Source: Fimenecus sp964614605 (GTDB lineage Bacteria > Bacillota > Clostridia > Oscillospirales > Acutalibacteraceae). Taken from it: a stretch of 39,556 bases of DNA. The notes under the pieces were generated by a model, which ran no database searches, was not told the origin of the DNA, and saw nothing but the letters and a program-made list of their open reading frames with translations. Of this stretch, positions 6,366-14,067 are shown piece after piece (position 1 is the first letter of the stretch; the number at the start of each line of letters is the position of its first letter). The stretch lies in contig CAZTLU010000004.1 in the NCBI GenBank assembly GCA_964614605.1, positions 1 to 39,556 of the forward strand. Reading direction: 5' to 3'. The position numbers and the translations under genes are program-made.

Positions 6366-7307
6366 CTATTGCAAGCTCTGGGCAAGTGCTATCATCACAG
6401 GCATTGTGATAATTGAAAGCACGCTGACTAAAGAAGTTACCTTTGAAGCAAGCGCCGTGTCACGGTCATATTTTGCCGCAAACATAACTGTATTGCTGGC
6501 GGTTGGTGCAGAGGCACTCAATACGCAAGACACAAGCAAAGTTCCGCCAAAGCCTAAAAGCTTAAGTCCAAGAAGAGTTATAAGGGGCATTGCTATAATT
6601 TTAAGTGCCACCGTGCCCCATATTCTCTTGTCAGAGAAAAGAGTTTTCCAATCGGCAGAGGCTAAATATGTGCCGAACATCACCATTGCAAGCGGTGTGT
6701 TCAAATCTGCAAGATAAGAAATGGGTTGATAAATAACATCGGGCAATTTTACTTGCAAAAGGAAAAGCGGAAGTGCGATTCCTACACCGATTACACCCGG
6801 ATTGATTATAAGCTTTTTAAGGTTGAATTTTGCGTTTTCGTCTTTTTTCTGCATAAGGCTTACGCCATGAGAAAAAGAGAGGATGTTAAAGGGCACGAGA
6901 ATTGCCGAGCAATAGAACACGCCCTCATCGCCCAATACTGCCAATGCGAGCGGCAACGCCATATAGCCCACATTACCGTAACAGGAGGCATATTTAAAAA
7001 TACAAGCCGTATCTTTTTCGCCCTTATTAAAGAAAACCTTGGCAAAAATCATACCTACTATATGAAATACCACACCGCCGAGCAATGCCATTAAAAGACC
7101 CTCAAGCGAATCACGGCTGTATTCCATACTCATAAACGAGCGTATGATGATTGCGGGAGCAACAATGTAAAAAAGCAAATCAGTTGTCATTCTTGAGGCT
7201 TTTTCTGTGTACACGCCGATTTTGTGACACACAAAGCCCACCATTGCTATGAGAAAAAGAATTACAACCTGTGTAAATGCCGTAAGGACATTATTGAGAA
7301 ACAACAT
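6366..7307 (-). CDS. AEC family transporter (auxin-efflux-carrier / malate permease type)
   Basis: A 313-aa integral membrane protein with about ten hydrophobic helices in two groups of five, typical of AEC (bile/arsenite/riboflavin superfamily-related) carriers such as MleP and MdcF. The start MLFLNNVLTAFTQVVILFLIAMVGF and the conserved mid-protein GNVGYMALPLALAVLG region (about residues 110-126) fit this family. It is the last gene of an operon with citrate synthase and a membrane protein, with 5 bases between it and the preceding gene. The linkage suggests a carboxylic acid substrate such as citrate, malate or malonate (inference). Confidence 0.88.
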   Translation of the reverse strand: MLFLNNVLTAFTQVVILFLIAMVGFVCHKIGVYTEKASRMTTDLLFYIVAPAIIIRSFMSMEYSRDSLEGLLMALLGGVVFHIVGMIFAKVFFNKGEKDTACIFKYASCYGNVGYMALPLALAVLGDEGVFYCSAILVPFNILSFSHGVSLMQKKDENAKFNLKKLIINPGVIGVGIALPLFLLQVKLPDVIYQPISYLADLNTPLAMVMFGTYLASADWKTLFSDKRIWGTVALKIIAMPLITLLGLKLLGFGGTLLVSCVLSASAPTASNTVMFAAKYDRDTALASKVTSLVSVLSIITMPVMIALAQSLQ

Positions 7308-7312
7308 CTGTA

Positions 7313-8248
7313 TTAAACCTCTTCATCACCCATAAAGGTTGCGTCTGCTACGGGCGGAATATCCTCATTCGCTTTGTCTGAAAGCTCAAGAGCATCATTA
7401 TTTTCTGCAGATTTCATTGAATTAACAATGTAACAAACAGCAAAAAATGCAAATCCTAAATCACAAAGTGCAAATGGATATTCTTGGGGAAGTAAATTTC
7501 CGTTTGCGGTGATAATTGTAATAAGTCTTGGCAGATTTGCCGCCGCGCAGAAGAATGCCGCCGCAAAGCCCGCTGACCAGAGTGAACGCATCGACTTTTT
7601 GTTTGAAAGACCCGATGAAATTCTTGCAAAGGAAAGGAAGAAAAGCATCATAAATGCAATTGCAAACAATTCAAGCATAAGGTCAGAAACATTCACATAA
7701 GAAATCTTCTTTACAAAGCGGATAATAAGCCTTGCAACTGACCACACAAGCGGGCAAAGTGCCAGAAGCTTATATCTTGAATAGGTTGTTCTGCCATCAA
7801 CATAAGAAATGCCGAAAACTATAATATAGATTGCCGAGAGAATACCGAAAACGCCCTGAAGCATTGTGGGCACAAGGCTGGCTTCTGCAGTATAAAAGCC
7901 TTGATATGTTAGAATGATTGTTGAAAATGCAGTAACTGCATCTGCCACAAGGCCTGCACCGAACACAAAGGATGCCGCCGCCAGAAGCTTGTTTTTACCA
8001 TAAACTGCGCGGGATTCGGGCACATTCTTTGCAAGCAAGGTTAACACATAAGGCACCACTACTGCAAGGGCACAAAGTGCATACATTAAATAAACCGACC
8101 AGTTAATCTCTTTATAAAATCCCGTATCACTTTCAACAAGACTTAAAAGCTGATATGTTCTGAAGGGAACAGCAACACATAAAAGACCTGCAATCGCATA
8201 AAGAGAGTACAAGGGATTTATTTTTTCTATACTTCCTCTTATTTTCAT
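7313..8248 (-). CDS. Multi-pass membrane protein of unknown function, 311 aa
   Basis: I do not recognise the family. About eight hydrophobic segments are visible, with short polar loops and a C-terminal acidic, probably cytoplasmic tail (about 285-311). Charged-aromatic motifs such as RLIIRFVKK (about 180) and YPFALCDLGFAFFAVCYIV (about 258) stand out. It lies between citrate synthase (8 bases upstream) and the AEC carrier (5 bases downstream) and is clearly co-transcribed with them. AAAGG before the ATG lies within the citrate synthase 3' end. A role in transport or sensing of organic acids is only contextual. Confidence 0.75.
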   Translation of the reverse strand: MKIRGSIEKINPLYSLYAIAGLLCVAVPFRTYQLLSLVESDTGFYKEINWSVYLMYALCALAVVVPYVLTLLAKNVPESRAVYGKNKLLAAASFVFGAGLVADAVTAFSTIILTYQGFYTAEASLVPTMLQGVFGILSAIYIIVFGISYVDGRTTYSRYKLLALCPLVWSVARLIIRFVKKISYVNVSDLMLELFAIAFMMLFFLSFARISSGLSNKKSMRSLWSAGFAAAFFCAAANLPRLITIITANGNLLPQEYPFALCDLGFAFFAVCYIVNSMKSAENNDALELSDKANEDIPPVADATFMGDEEV

Positions 8249-8256
8249 AGTACCGA

Positions 8257-9672
8257 TTACCTTTCCTCAATAGGAATATATTCTTTCTGAATTCCGTCCG
8301 TCATAATAATTCGCTCGTCCATAGGTACATATGCACGAGGAATAGTAACATTTTTGTAAGCAGGGCGGACAATTCTGCCACCGTTTGTGATTTCTTCAAT
8401 ACGGTGTGCTGACCAACCGGCCATACGAGCCGCCATAAATAGCGGTGTGAAAAGGTCACGAGGAATACCAAGCATGTCGTAAACAAGACCTGAATAAAGG
8501 TCAACATTTGCACAGATTTTCTTTTTATCACCGCGATACTTTGCAAAAAGCTCGGGGGTAAGAGTTTCGATAAGATTAAGAAGTCTGAATTCGTCTTCTC
8601 TGCCTGTCTTCTTTGAAAATTCGTCAGCATAACGGCGAAGGATTACAGCCCTTGGGTCTGAAAGTGTATAAACTGCGTGACCCATACCGTAAACAAGACC
8701 CGAACCGTCGCCCGCCTTCCTTTGCATAATTTTTGTAAGATAATCGGCAACCTGACCCTCGCTGGTTATATCGGCAATGTTCTGCTTCATATCTTCAACC
8801 ATTTTATGAACCTTAATGTTTGCACCGCCGTGACGCGGTCCTTTAAGTGAACCGATACCCGCAGCGATTGCAGCATAAGTATCTGTTCCGCTTGATGTGA
8901 TACAGCGTGTTGTGAAGGTTGAGTTATTACCGCCACCGTGCTCTGCGTGAATAATCATACAGATATCCAGAAGCTTTGCCTCTTCGTCGGTAAACTGTTT
9001 GTCAGCACGGATTGAACGGAGAATGCTCTCGGCAGTTCCCAATCCTCTCTTATTCTGGTGCATATACATACTCTTTTTATCATAAACACGGCGCTTAACC
9101 TGATAAGCGGCAGTCATGATTACAGGCATTTGAGCAATAAGCTGAATGCACTGACGAAGCACATTTTCAGGTGAAGTATCGTCGGGATTAGGGTCATAAG
9201 AATAGAGCGCCAGAACACTTCTCGCCGCCTTGTTCATAACATCGGGCGAGGGAGCTTTCATAATCATATCCTCGATAAAATCTTCGGGGAGCTCACGGCA
9301 TTCTGCAAGCAAATCGGTAAACCAAGAAAGCTGTTCTCTTGTGGGGAGTGCGCCGAAAAGAAGAAGCCACACAACCTCTTCATAACCAAAACGGTTTTCT
9401 TTTTCACAATTTGCAACGATATCAGTCATATTGATACCGCGATAATTAAGACGACCGTTTTTGGGTACCTTTTCACCGTCGTCCATATAATAGCCTTCAA
9501 CAGAGCAAACACGGGTAAGACCTGCAAGCACACCTGTGCCGTCGTAGTTACGAAGTCCGCGTTTTACTTCAAAGCGGTTGTAATAATCAGGATTAATCTG
9601 GTTATTTTTGCGTAGCTCTTCGCATAAAGTTGAAAGAGCGTCATTGGAGATACTTGAAATATATTCTGCCAT
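8257..9672 (-). CDS. gltA: Citrate synthase (citrate/2-methylcitrate synthase family)
   Basis: A 471-aa enzyme that condenses acetyl-CoA with oxaloacetate to give citrate and CoA. The catalytic residues are visible: His281 in RHGGAN, His332 in GMGHAVY and Asp391 in ANVDLYSG, as well as the AEHGGGN motif near 243. It is longer than the usual 370-430 aa, with an N-terminal extension that fits the long clostridial form. A 2-methylcitrate synthase activity cannot be excluded. AAGGAGGT precedes the ATG. It leads an operon with a membrane protein and an AEC carrier. No other TCA-cycle genes are in the window, so glutamate precursor synthesis is the likely role. Confidence 0.95.
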   Translation of the reverse strand: MAEYISSISNDALSTLCEELRKNNQINPDYYNRFEVKRGLRNYDGTGVLAGLTRVCSVEGYYMDDGEKVPKNGRLNYRGINMTDIVANCEKENRFGYEEVVWLLLFGALPTREQLSWFTDLLAECRELPEDFIEDMIMKAPSPDVMNKAARSVLALYSYDPNPDDTSPENVLRQCIQLIAQMPVIMTAAYQVKRRVYDKKSMYMHQNKRGLGTAESILRSIRADKQFTDEEAKLLDICMIIHAEHGGGNNSTFTTRCITSSGTDTYAAIAAGIGSLKGPRHGGANIKVHKMVEDMKQNIADITSEGQVADYLTKIMQRKAGDGSGLVYGMGHAVYTLSDPRAVILRRYADEFSKKTGREDEFRLLNLIETLTPELFAKYRGDKKKICANVDLYSGLVYDMLGIPRDLFTPLFMAARMAGWSAHRIEEITNGGRIVRPAYKNVTIPRAYVPMDERIIMTDGIQKEYIPIEER

Positions 9673-9719
9673 TATTTTACCTCCTTACAGAAAAATTTGA
9701 TAGTTTCCCAAAATAAACA

Positions 9720-9736
9720 AATATACATTGTATATT
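9720..9736. promoter_or_regulatory. Palindromic operator candidate at the gltA start
   Basis: A perfect palindrome with 8-bp arms around one central base (AATATACA / TGTATATT). It overlaps the downstream edge of the gltA -10 box, where a repressor would block initiation. Confidence 0.5.
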
Positions 9737-9762
9737 TTAATACATTCAAGGATTAAAGTCAA
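9734..9762 (-). promoter_or_regulatory. gltA promoter
   Basis: On the minus strand -35 TTGACT (9757-9762), a 17-base spacer and -10 TAAAAT (9734-9739), close to the sigma-A consensus. Confidence 0.7.
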
Positions 9763-9791
9763 CTAGGGTAACAGAAATGGAGCGATAAAAA

Positions 9792-10921
9792 ATGAAAAGT
9801 TACAGTATGATTTGCTTTTTCTTAAGCCTTGCGATGATACTTTGCCCGCTTTGCTCGGTGGAGAAGGCAACAGATGTTATTTCGCAGGAATTTTTAGGTG
9901 AAGAAATCACAATTCCTGAAGAAGAAGTCACCGTTACCACTGTAAAGGTTATGAATGCAAGCAGTAAAAATATTACTGAAATGCCTTTGCGAGATTATCT
10001 GATTGGTGTTGTGGCGTCAGAAATCAATGCAGCATATCACGAAGAAGCAATCAAGGCACAGACCGTGGCGGCACACACGATGCTTGAATACTCAAAGGAA
10101 TACAAAAACGAGGGCTTAAACGGTGCAGATATAAGCGACAGCAGTGCCACGCATCAGGGCTTTTTAACCGTGGACGAGCAAAAAGAAAAATGGGGCGAAA
10201 ATTATGACACCTACCGCGAAAAAATTGAGAAATGCGTTGACGAGGTAATTGATTATACAATTCAATATGACGGTAAGCCTATCAACGCAGTTTTTCACTC
10301 AATCAGCAACGGACAAACCGAGAATGCCACAGATGTTTGGGGCGGTGAATATCCGTATCNNNNNNNNNNNNNNNNNNNNNNNNNNNNNNNNNNNNNNNNN
10401 NNNNNNNNNNNNNNNNNNNNNNNNNNNNNNNNNNNNNNNNNNNNNNNNNNNNNNNNNNNAGCAACGGACAAACCGAGAATGCCACAGATGTTTGGGGCGG
10501 TGAATATCCGTATCTTATATCTGTTAACAGCGTTGGTGACAAGCTCGCCCCTGCTTACAGTTCGGAGGTGACGGTAACGGCGGAAGAATTCAAGGAAATT
10601 ATGGAAAAAGAAAATGCCCAATTACAAGAAAATCCCGCTGACTATGTGGGCGAAATCACCAACACAGACACGGGAATGGTTAAAACGATTATTATAGGTG
10701 AAAAAACCTTTAAGGGAACTGAAATCCGAACACTTTTCGGGCTTAAGAGCAGTACATTTACCGTAAAATGTGCTGACGGGAATTTCGTGTTCACCGTTAG
10801 CGGATACGGCCACGGTGTGGGAATGAGCCAATACGGTGCAGATTATATGGCACGGCAAGGGTTTACCTATGAAGAAATTTTGAAGCATTATTATGTGGGA
10901 ACGGAGATAAGTGCAAAGTGA
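9792..10921 (+). CDS. spoIID: Stage II sporulation protein D (SpoIID), split by an assembly gap
   Basis: SpoIID is a lytic transglycosylase that, with SpoIIP and SpoIIM, remodels peptidoglycan during engulfment of the forespore. An N-terminal signal anchor (about residues 4-20) is followed by the SpoIID/LytB domain, with PLRDYLIGVVASEI, AIKAQTVAAHT, FHSISNGQTENATDVWGG and the C-terminal GYGHGVGMSQYGA signature. A run of 100 N divides the gene, and the 55 bases on each side of the run are identical. Removing the gap and one copy (155 bases) leaves 975 bases, an intact 324-aa frame, so the gene is very probably whole. The start ATG 9792 follows GGAG at good distance. Confidence 0.9.
10360..10459. 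other. 100-N scaffold gap with duplicated 55-bp flanks
   Basis: Exactly 100 N. The 55 bases before the gap (10305-10359) equal the 55 bases after it (10460-10514). This is what two contigs that overlap by one k-mer look like when scaffolded without merging; it is not biological duplication. Confidence 0.9.
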
Positions 10922-10983
10922 AAAACGCAAAATGCAAAATCATACATGTTCTATCGTAACATCTAATGTAGAAACACAATTTG

Positions 10984-11060
10984 TGTAGGGTCGCTTCACG
11001 AAGCGACCGTTGTAGTTTGTTCTGTAACTAATTACGGGCGGTTCGTGAACCGCCCCTACA
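10984..11060. repeat. Composite GTAGGG-family element with terminal inverted repeats
   Basis: A 77-bp element bounded by TGTAGGG (10984-10990) and CCCTACA (11054-11060). It contains two perfect hairpins: 8-bp arms at 10990-11007 and 9-bp arms at 11036-11055. A near-identical layout with different stem bases occurs at 26708-26781. It lies between spoIID and the second surface protein gene. Confidence 0.8.
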
Positions 11061-11096
11061 AAGTCATATATTCTATTTTAATTTGCATATAAAAAT

Positions 11097-11126
11097 CGGC
11101 GGGAGTAAAAACTCCCACCGCACTAC
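11097..11126. repeat. GTAGGG-family palindrome variant
   Basis: A hairpin GGCGGGAGT...ACTCCCACC with a diverged flanking word (CACTAC), touching the 3' end of the surface protein gene. It may also work as its transcription terminator. Confidence 0.6.
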
Positions 11127-11127
11127 A

Positions 11128-12234
11128 TTATTTCTTCTTTTTCAATCCAACCAATGCAACTCCGCTTAATGCCATTGCAACAAACGCCGCCGCAACTGAT
11201 GTATTATAATCTGTGTTGGGAATTTCAACATCTGTTACAAGATTATCTGTATTTTCGTTTTTGTTGGTACTATCGTTTATGTTCTTATCTTCTTCGATTT
11301 CAAACTTTGTTGTTGCCTCACCGTCTGTGAATACAACCGATACAGTATGTTCACCCGCATCAAGAGTTTTAAGGTAATCTGCCTTAAATTCGATTATTGT
11401 ACTGCCCTCTGTGGCGGTATAATTACTGCTGTCAACAAGCACGCCGTCAACCTTTACACCTGTAAACTTATCAAAATCACCGTCAGCTCTGATTGAGAGT
11501 GCATTTTCATCAGAATTCACAACTGAATTTGCACCGTCGATTATTGAATATGAATATTTTTCATAAATAGCAAATTCGGTTATATCAATTTTTTCTTCCC
11601 AATTATCAAGTCCATAACGACTAACATCAAAATCTTCATAAAAAATTTCAGAAGAATCATGATTTACAAATTGAATTTCAACTCTTGCTACAGGTTGGCT
11701 CACTTCATCAATGACCCTATTGCAGGAACCATCTAAACCAATTATTGTCTCATATTCATAAAACAAACTACTTCCAGGAGTCCTTGGTTCCATACTGCTA
11801 GACCATTGGATAACTTGTCCCTTATTTAACAATACCTCATAGCCGTCTCCAATCAAGTCATTGCCTTTATAACGTAGCCATATTCCCTCTTGATTTACTG
11901 TTACCCTTCCAATTTTTTCAAAAACCACAAAGTGATAAACTGGAATATCATAACTATGAGGTGTTGATACCCATTCACCACTTTCAGAGTCTTGTTCCAT
12001 TAGGTTAAATGTATATTTCTGATTAACCAAAACAAAATCTGCAACACCCTCGAAATCAAATGTCACCTCTGTACCTGGAATTTGAACTGTTACATTCTCA
12101 ACATAGTTGTACTCAATGTCTGTTCCGGGGATTGTTGAAGCAACTCTGTTAAGATTGCTTGCCGCTGTTACTGAGGTCATAACGGATAAACACATTACAA
12201 CTGCCAATGCTAATGTTATAATTTTCTTTTTCAT
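11128..12234 (-). CDS. Secreted surface protein with C-terminal LPXTG-like anchor
   Basis: A 368-aa exported protein. A signal peptide (about residues 1-25, ending VTAAS) starts at ATG 12234, which AAAGGACG precedes; the frame extends 19 codons further upstream but without a site. The middle holds beta-rich sequence I do not recognise. At about 255-325 there is an Ig-like module with the pattern FTGVKVDG-VLVDSSNYT-EGSTIIEFKADYLKTLDAGEHTV, common in clostridial wall proteins. After a Asn/Asp/Glu/Thr-rich linker, IPNTD, a hydrophobic helix and KKKK form a sorting-signal-like C-terminus, a variant of LPXTG. It is divergent from an RHH gene. Confidence 0.8.
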   Translation of the reverse strand: MKKKIITLALAVVMCLSVMTSVTAASNLNRVASTIPGTDIEYNYVENVTVQIPGTEVTFDFEGVADFVLVNQKYTFNLMEQDSESGEWVSTPHSYDIPVYHFVVFEKIGRVTVNQEGIWLRYKGNDLIGDGYEVLLNKGQVIQWSSSMEPRTPGSSLFYEYETIIGLDGSCNRVIDEVSQPVARVEIQFVNHDSSEIFYEDFDVSRYGLDNWEEKIDITEFAIYEKYSYSIIDGANSVVNSDENALSIRADGDFDKFTGVKVDGVLVDSSNYTATEGSTIIEFKADYLKTLDAGEHTVSVVFTDGEATTKFEIEEDKNINDSTNKNENTDNLVTDVEIPNTDYNTSVAAAFVAMALSGVALVGLKKKK

Positions 12235-12262
12235 TTTTATCGTCCTTTCAAACTTTTTCCTA

Positions 12263-12291
12263 ATTTTAGCACACTTTTTCCGAAATTGCAA
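12263..12291 (-). promoter_or_regulatory. Promoter of the second surface protein
   Basis: On the minus strand -35 TTGCAA (12286-12291) and -10 TAAAAT (12263-12268) are 17 bases apart, with TG at the extended -10 position. The -35 matches that of the first surface-protein promoter at 2261. Confidence 0.6.
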
Positions 12292-12296
12292 TACAT

Positions 12297-12332
12297 TTGT
12301 TATGCATACAATAAATATTTTTGTATATACAA
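12297..12332. promoter_or_regulatory. Clustered palindromes, candidate RHH operator
   Basis: Half-site TTGTAT/ATACAA occurs repeatedly: a perfect 12-bp palindrome TTGTATATACAA (12321-12332), the imperfect TTGTTATGCATACAA (12297-12311), and arms ATACAA (12306) with TTGTAT (12321). The cluster lies just upstream of the surface-gene -35 and over a likely -10 (TACAAT, 12328-12333) of the RHH gene. Confidence 0.5.
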
Positions 12333-12353
12333 TAACATTGCAGAGGTGATATT

Positions 12354-12530
12354 ATGAAAAAGTTTAAAATCCCGTCAGTTCCACCCACAACAAATAAATG
12401 TATAAGATTTCCCAATGATTTGATAGAAGAGGTTGAAAATGCAATAAAGGGTAAAAGTTGCACTTTCACCGCATTTGTTATTGAAGCAGTAAGAGTTGCT
12501 TTGGAAAATTTGAAAGAAGAAAATGAATAA
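12354..12530 (+). CDS. Ribbon-helix-helix DNA-binding protein, 58 aa
   Basis: A short gene with AGAGGTGAT a few bases before ATG, almost identical in layout to the RHH gene at 2343. After a basic, Pro-rich N-terminus the sequence NKCIRFPNDLIEEVENAI (residues 14-31) fits the RHH beta-strand and helix A, and CTFTAFVIEAVRVALENL (36-53) fits helix B. It is divergent from the LPXTG-like surface protein, with palindromes between them. This suggests control of its own gene and of the neighbour. The two RHH proteins share the strand pattern (IRxPxDLIE) but little else, so they probably recognise different operators. Confidence 0.78.
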   Translation: MKKFKIPSVPPTTNKCIRFPNDLIEEVENAIKGKSCTFTAFVIEAVRVALENLKEENE

Positions 12531-12539
12531 AATATAAAA

Positions 12540-12578
12540 ACACCACAGATTCAATTTGAACCTGTGGTGTAATTTTTT
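12540..12578 (+). terminator. Rho-independent terminator after the second RHH gene
   Basis: A 9-bp perfect stem (12540-12548 with 12562-12570) extended by an inner TTCAA/TTGAA pairing, followed by a T-run. Confidence 0.8.
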
Positions 12579-12587
12579 AATATTTTG

Positions 12588-12789
12588 TCGATAGGCAAGC
12601 TTGTGCTTGCTCGATATTTTTGCATCCTGCAAAATCGATATGTTTTCGCTACGCTCAAACTTGATATGATACAAATCCTCGTTCATGAAGTGAACATATC
12701 GAGTTGCTTGCAACATATCGAATTTTTGAATATATCGAAAATCCCACAAGGGATTTATATCGATGTAAAATTTTCACAGAAAATTTTAC
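12588..12789. repeat. Word/mini-hairpin array C (TCGATAT word)
   Basis: Four forward words (TCGATA 12588, TCGATAT 12611 and 12635, TTGATAT 12661) are followed by four inverted words ATATCGA (12696, 12715, 12732, 12757). Most gaps hold a hairpin with unrelated stems: GCAAGC/GCTTGC, TTTTGCA/TGCAAAA, GTTT/AAAC with GC/GC, GTTCA/TGAAC, GTTGC/GCAAC and AAATCCC/GGGATTT. A final 10-bp stem (12765-12789) overlaps the alaA stop and may terminate alaA. It lies between convergent genes. Confidence 0.85.
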
Positions 12790-14000
12790 TGTCTATAATC
12801 CTTTAAGAAATCTTCAAGTGCTTCCATTGCTTCGCCGAGGATTCTGCGGCGAGGAAGATAGACAATTCTTGCGTGGTCGGGTGTTGGGTAATTAAAGCCC
12901 TTACCGTGCATAATAAGAATTTTCTTTTCCTTAAGGAAGTCAAAGACAAGCTTTTCGTCGTCGTGAAGATTAAATTTCTTCGCATCGAACTTGGGGAATA
13001 TGTAGAATGCCGCTTTGGGCTTCACAACGGAAACACCGTCGATATTGCAAAGTGCGTTATAAATAAATTCTCTCTGTTCATAAATTCTTCCGCCGGGAAG
13101 AAGAAGCTCGTCAACGCTTTGAATTCCGCCGAGAGCAGTCTGAACAATACTCTGTGCAGGTACATTCGAGCAAAGTCGCATTGAAGAAAGAAGATTCAAT
13201 CCCTCAATATAGCCTTTAATTTTTGCTTTATCACCGCTGATTACCATCCAGCCCACGCGGAAGCCTGCAACACGGTGAGACTTTGAAAGTCCGTTAAAGC
13301 TTACACAGGGCACATCAGGAGCCAAAGACGCAAGTGCGGTGTGAGTATTGCCATCCATAACAAGACGGTCATAAATCTCATCAGCGAACAAAATCAACTC
13401 ATTTTGGCGTGCGATTTCAACGATTTCCTTAAGGATTTCGTCACTGTAAAGAGCACCCGTGGGGTTATTGGGATTGATAATTACAATACCCTTTGTATTG
13501 GGTGTAATCTTCTTTTTGATATCGTCAATATCGGGATTCCATTCATTTTGCTCGTCGCACATATAGTGCACGGCTTTACCGCCTGCAAGAGTAACAGAAG
13601 CAGTCCAGAGAGGATAATCGGGTGCAGGAACAAGGATTTCGTCGCCGTTATCTAAAAGCCCCTGCATTGACATTGTAATAAGCTCGCTAACGCCGTTTCC
13701 TGTGTAGATATCGCCGATATCAACGCCCTTAATACCTTTAATCTGACAATACTGCATTATGGCTTTACGAGCTGAAAAAACACCCTTTGAATCGGAATAA
13801 CCTTCACATTCGCGAAGATTATACATCATATCGCGGATAACCTCGTCGGGCGCGGTAAAGCCGAAGGGTGCGGGGTTGCCAATGTTAAGCTTTAAAATTC
13901 GCTGACCCTCTGACTCCATTCGCATAGCCTCGTCCATAACGGGACCGCGAATATCATAACAAACATAATCTAATTTATGGCTTTTGTTGAATTCTTTCAT
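12786..14000 (-). CDS. alaA: Alanine aminotransferase, class I/II PLP enzyme
   Basis: A 404-aa fold-type I aminotransferase, closely similar by eye to E. coli AlaA, which converts pyruvate and glutamate to alanine and 2-oxoglutarate. Shared blocks are VCYDIRGPV (13-21), ILKLNIGNPAPFGF (35-48), GNGVSELI (101-108), PAPDYPLWTA (125-134), INPNNPTGA (175-183), FADEIYD (205-211) and SFNGLSK with the PLP lysine K240. ATG 14000 has GAGG eight bases upstream. The open frame continues 50 codons upstream into the ribosomal gene region, but that extension is not homologous and overlaps rpmA. The gap from rpmA is 67 bases. Confidence 0.93.
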   Translation of the reverse strand: MKEFNKSHKLDYVCYDIRGPVMDEAMRMESEGQRILKLNIGNPAPFGFTAPDEVIRDMMYNLRECEGYSDSKGVFSARKAIMQYCQIKGIKGVDIGDIYTGNGVSELITMSMQGLLDNGDEILVPAPDYPLWTASVTLAGGKAVHYMCDEQNEWNPDIDDIKKKITPNTKGIVIINPNNPTGALYSDEILKEIVEIARQNELILFADEIYDRLVMDGNTHTALASLAPDVPCVSFNGLSKSHRVAGFRVGWMVISGDKAKIKGYIEGLNLLSSMRLCSNVPAQSIVQTALGGIQSVDELLLPGGRIYEQREFIYNALCNIDGVSVVKPKAAFYIFPKFDAKKFNLHDDEKLVFDFLKEKKILIMHGKGFNYPTPDHARIVYLPRRRILGEAMEALEDFLKDYRQ

Positions 14001-14067
14001 ACAAATTACCTCGAAAAAAATAAGCGGATGCTGATTTTTGCATCCGCCATTTCTTTTGTAACAGAAA

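Noticed and set aside
9792..10921. spoIID as a pseudogene or two separate genes
   Set aside because: The duplicated 55-bp flanks and the restored frame show an assembly gap instead of a mutation.
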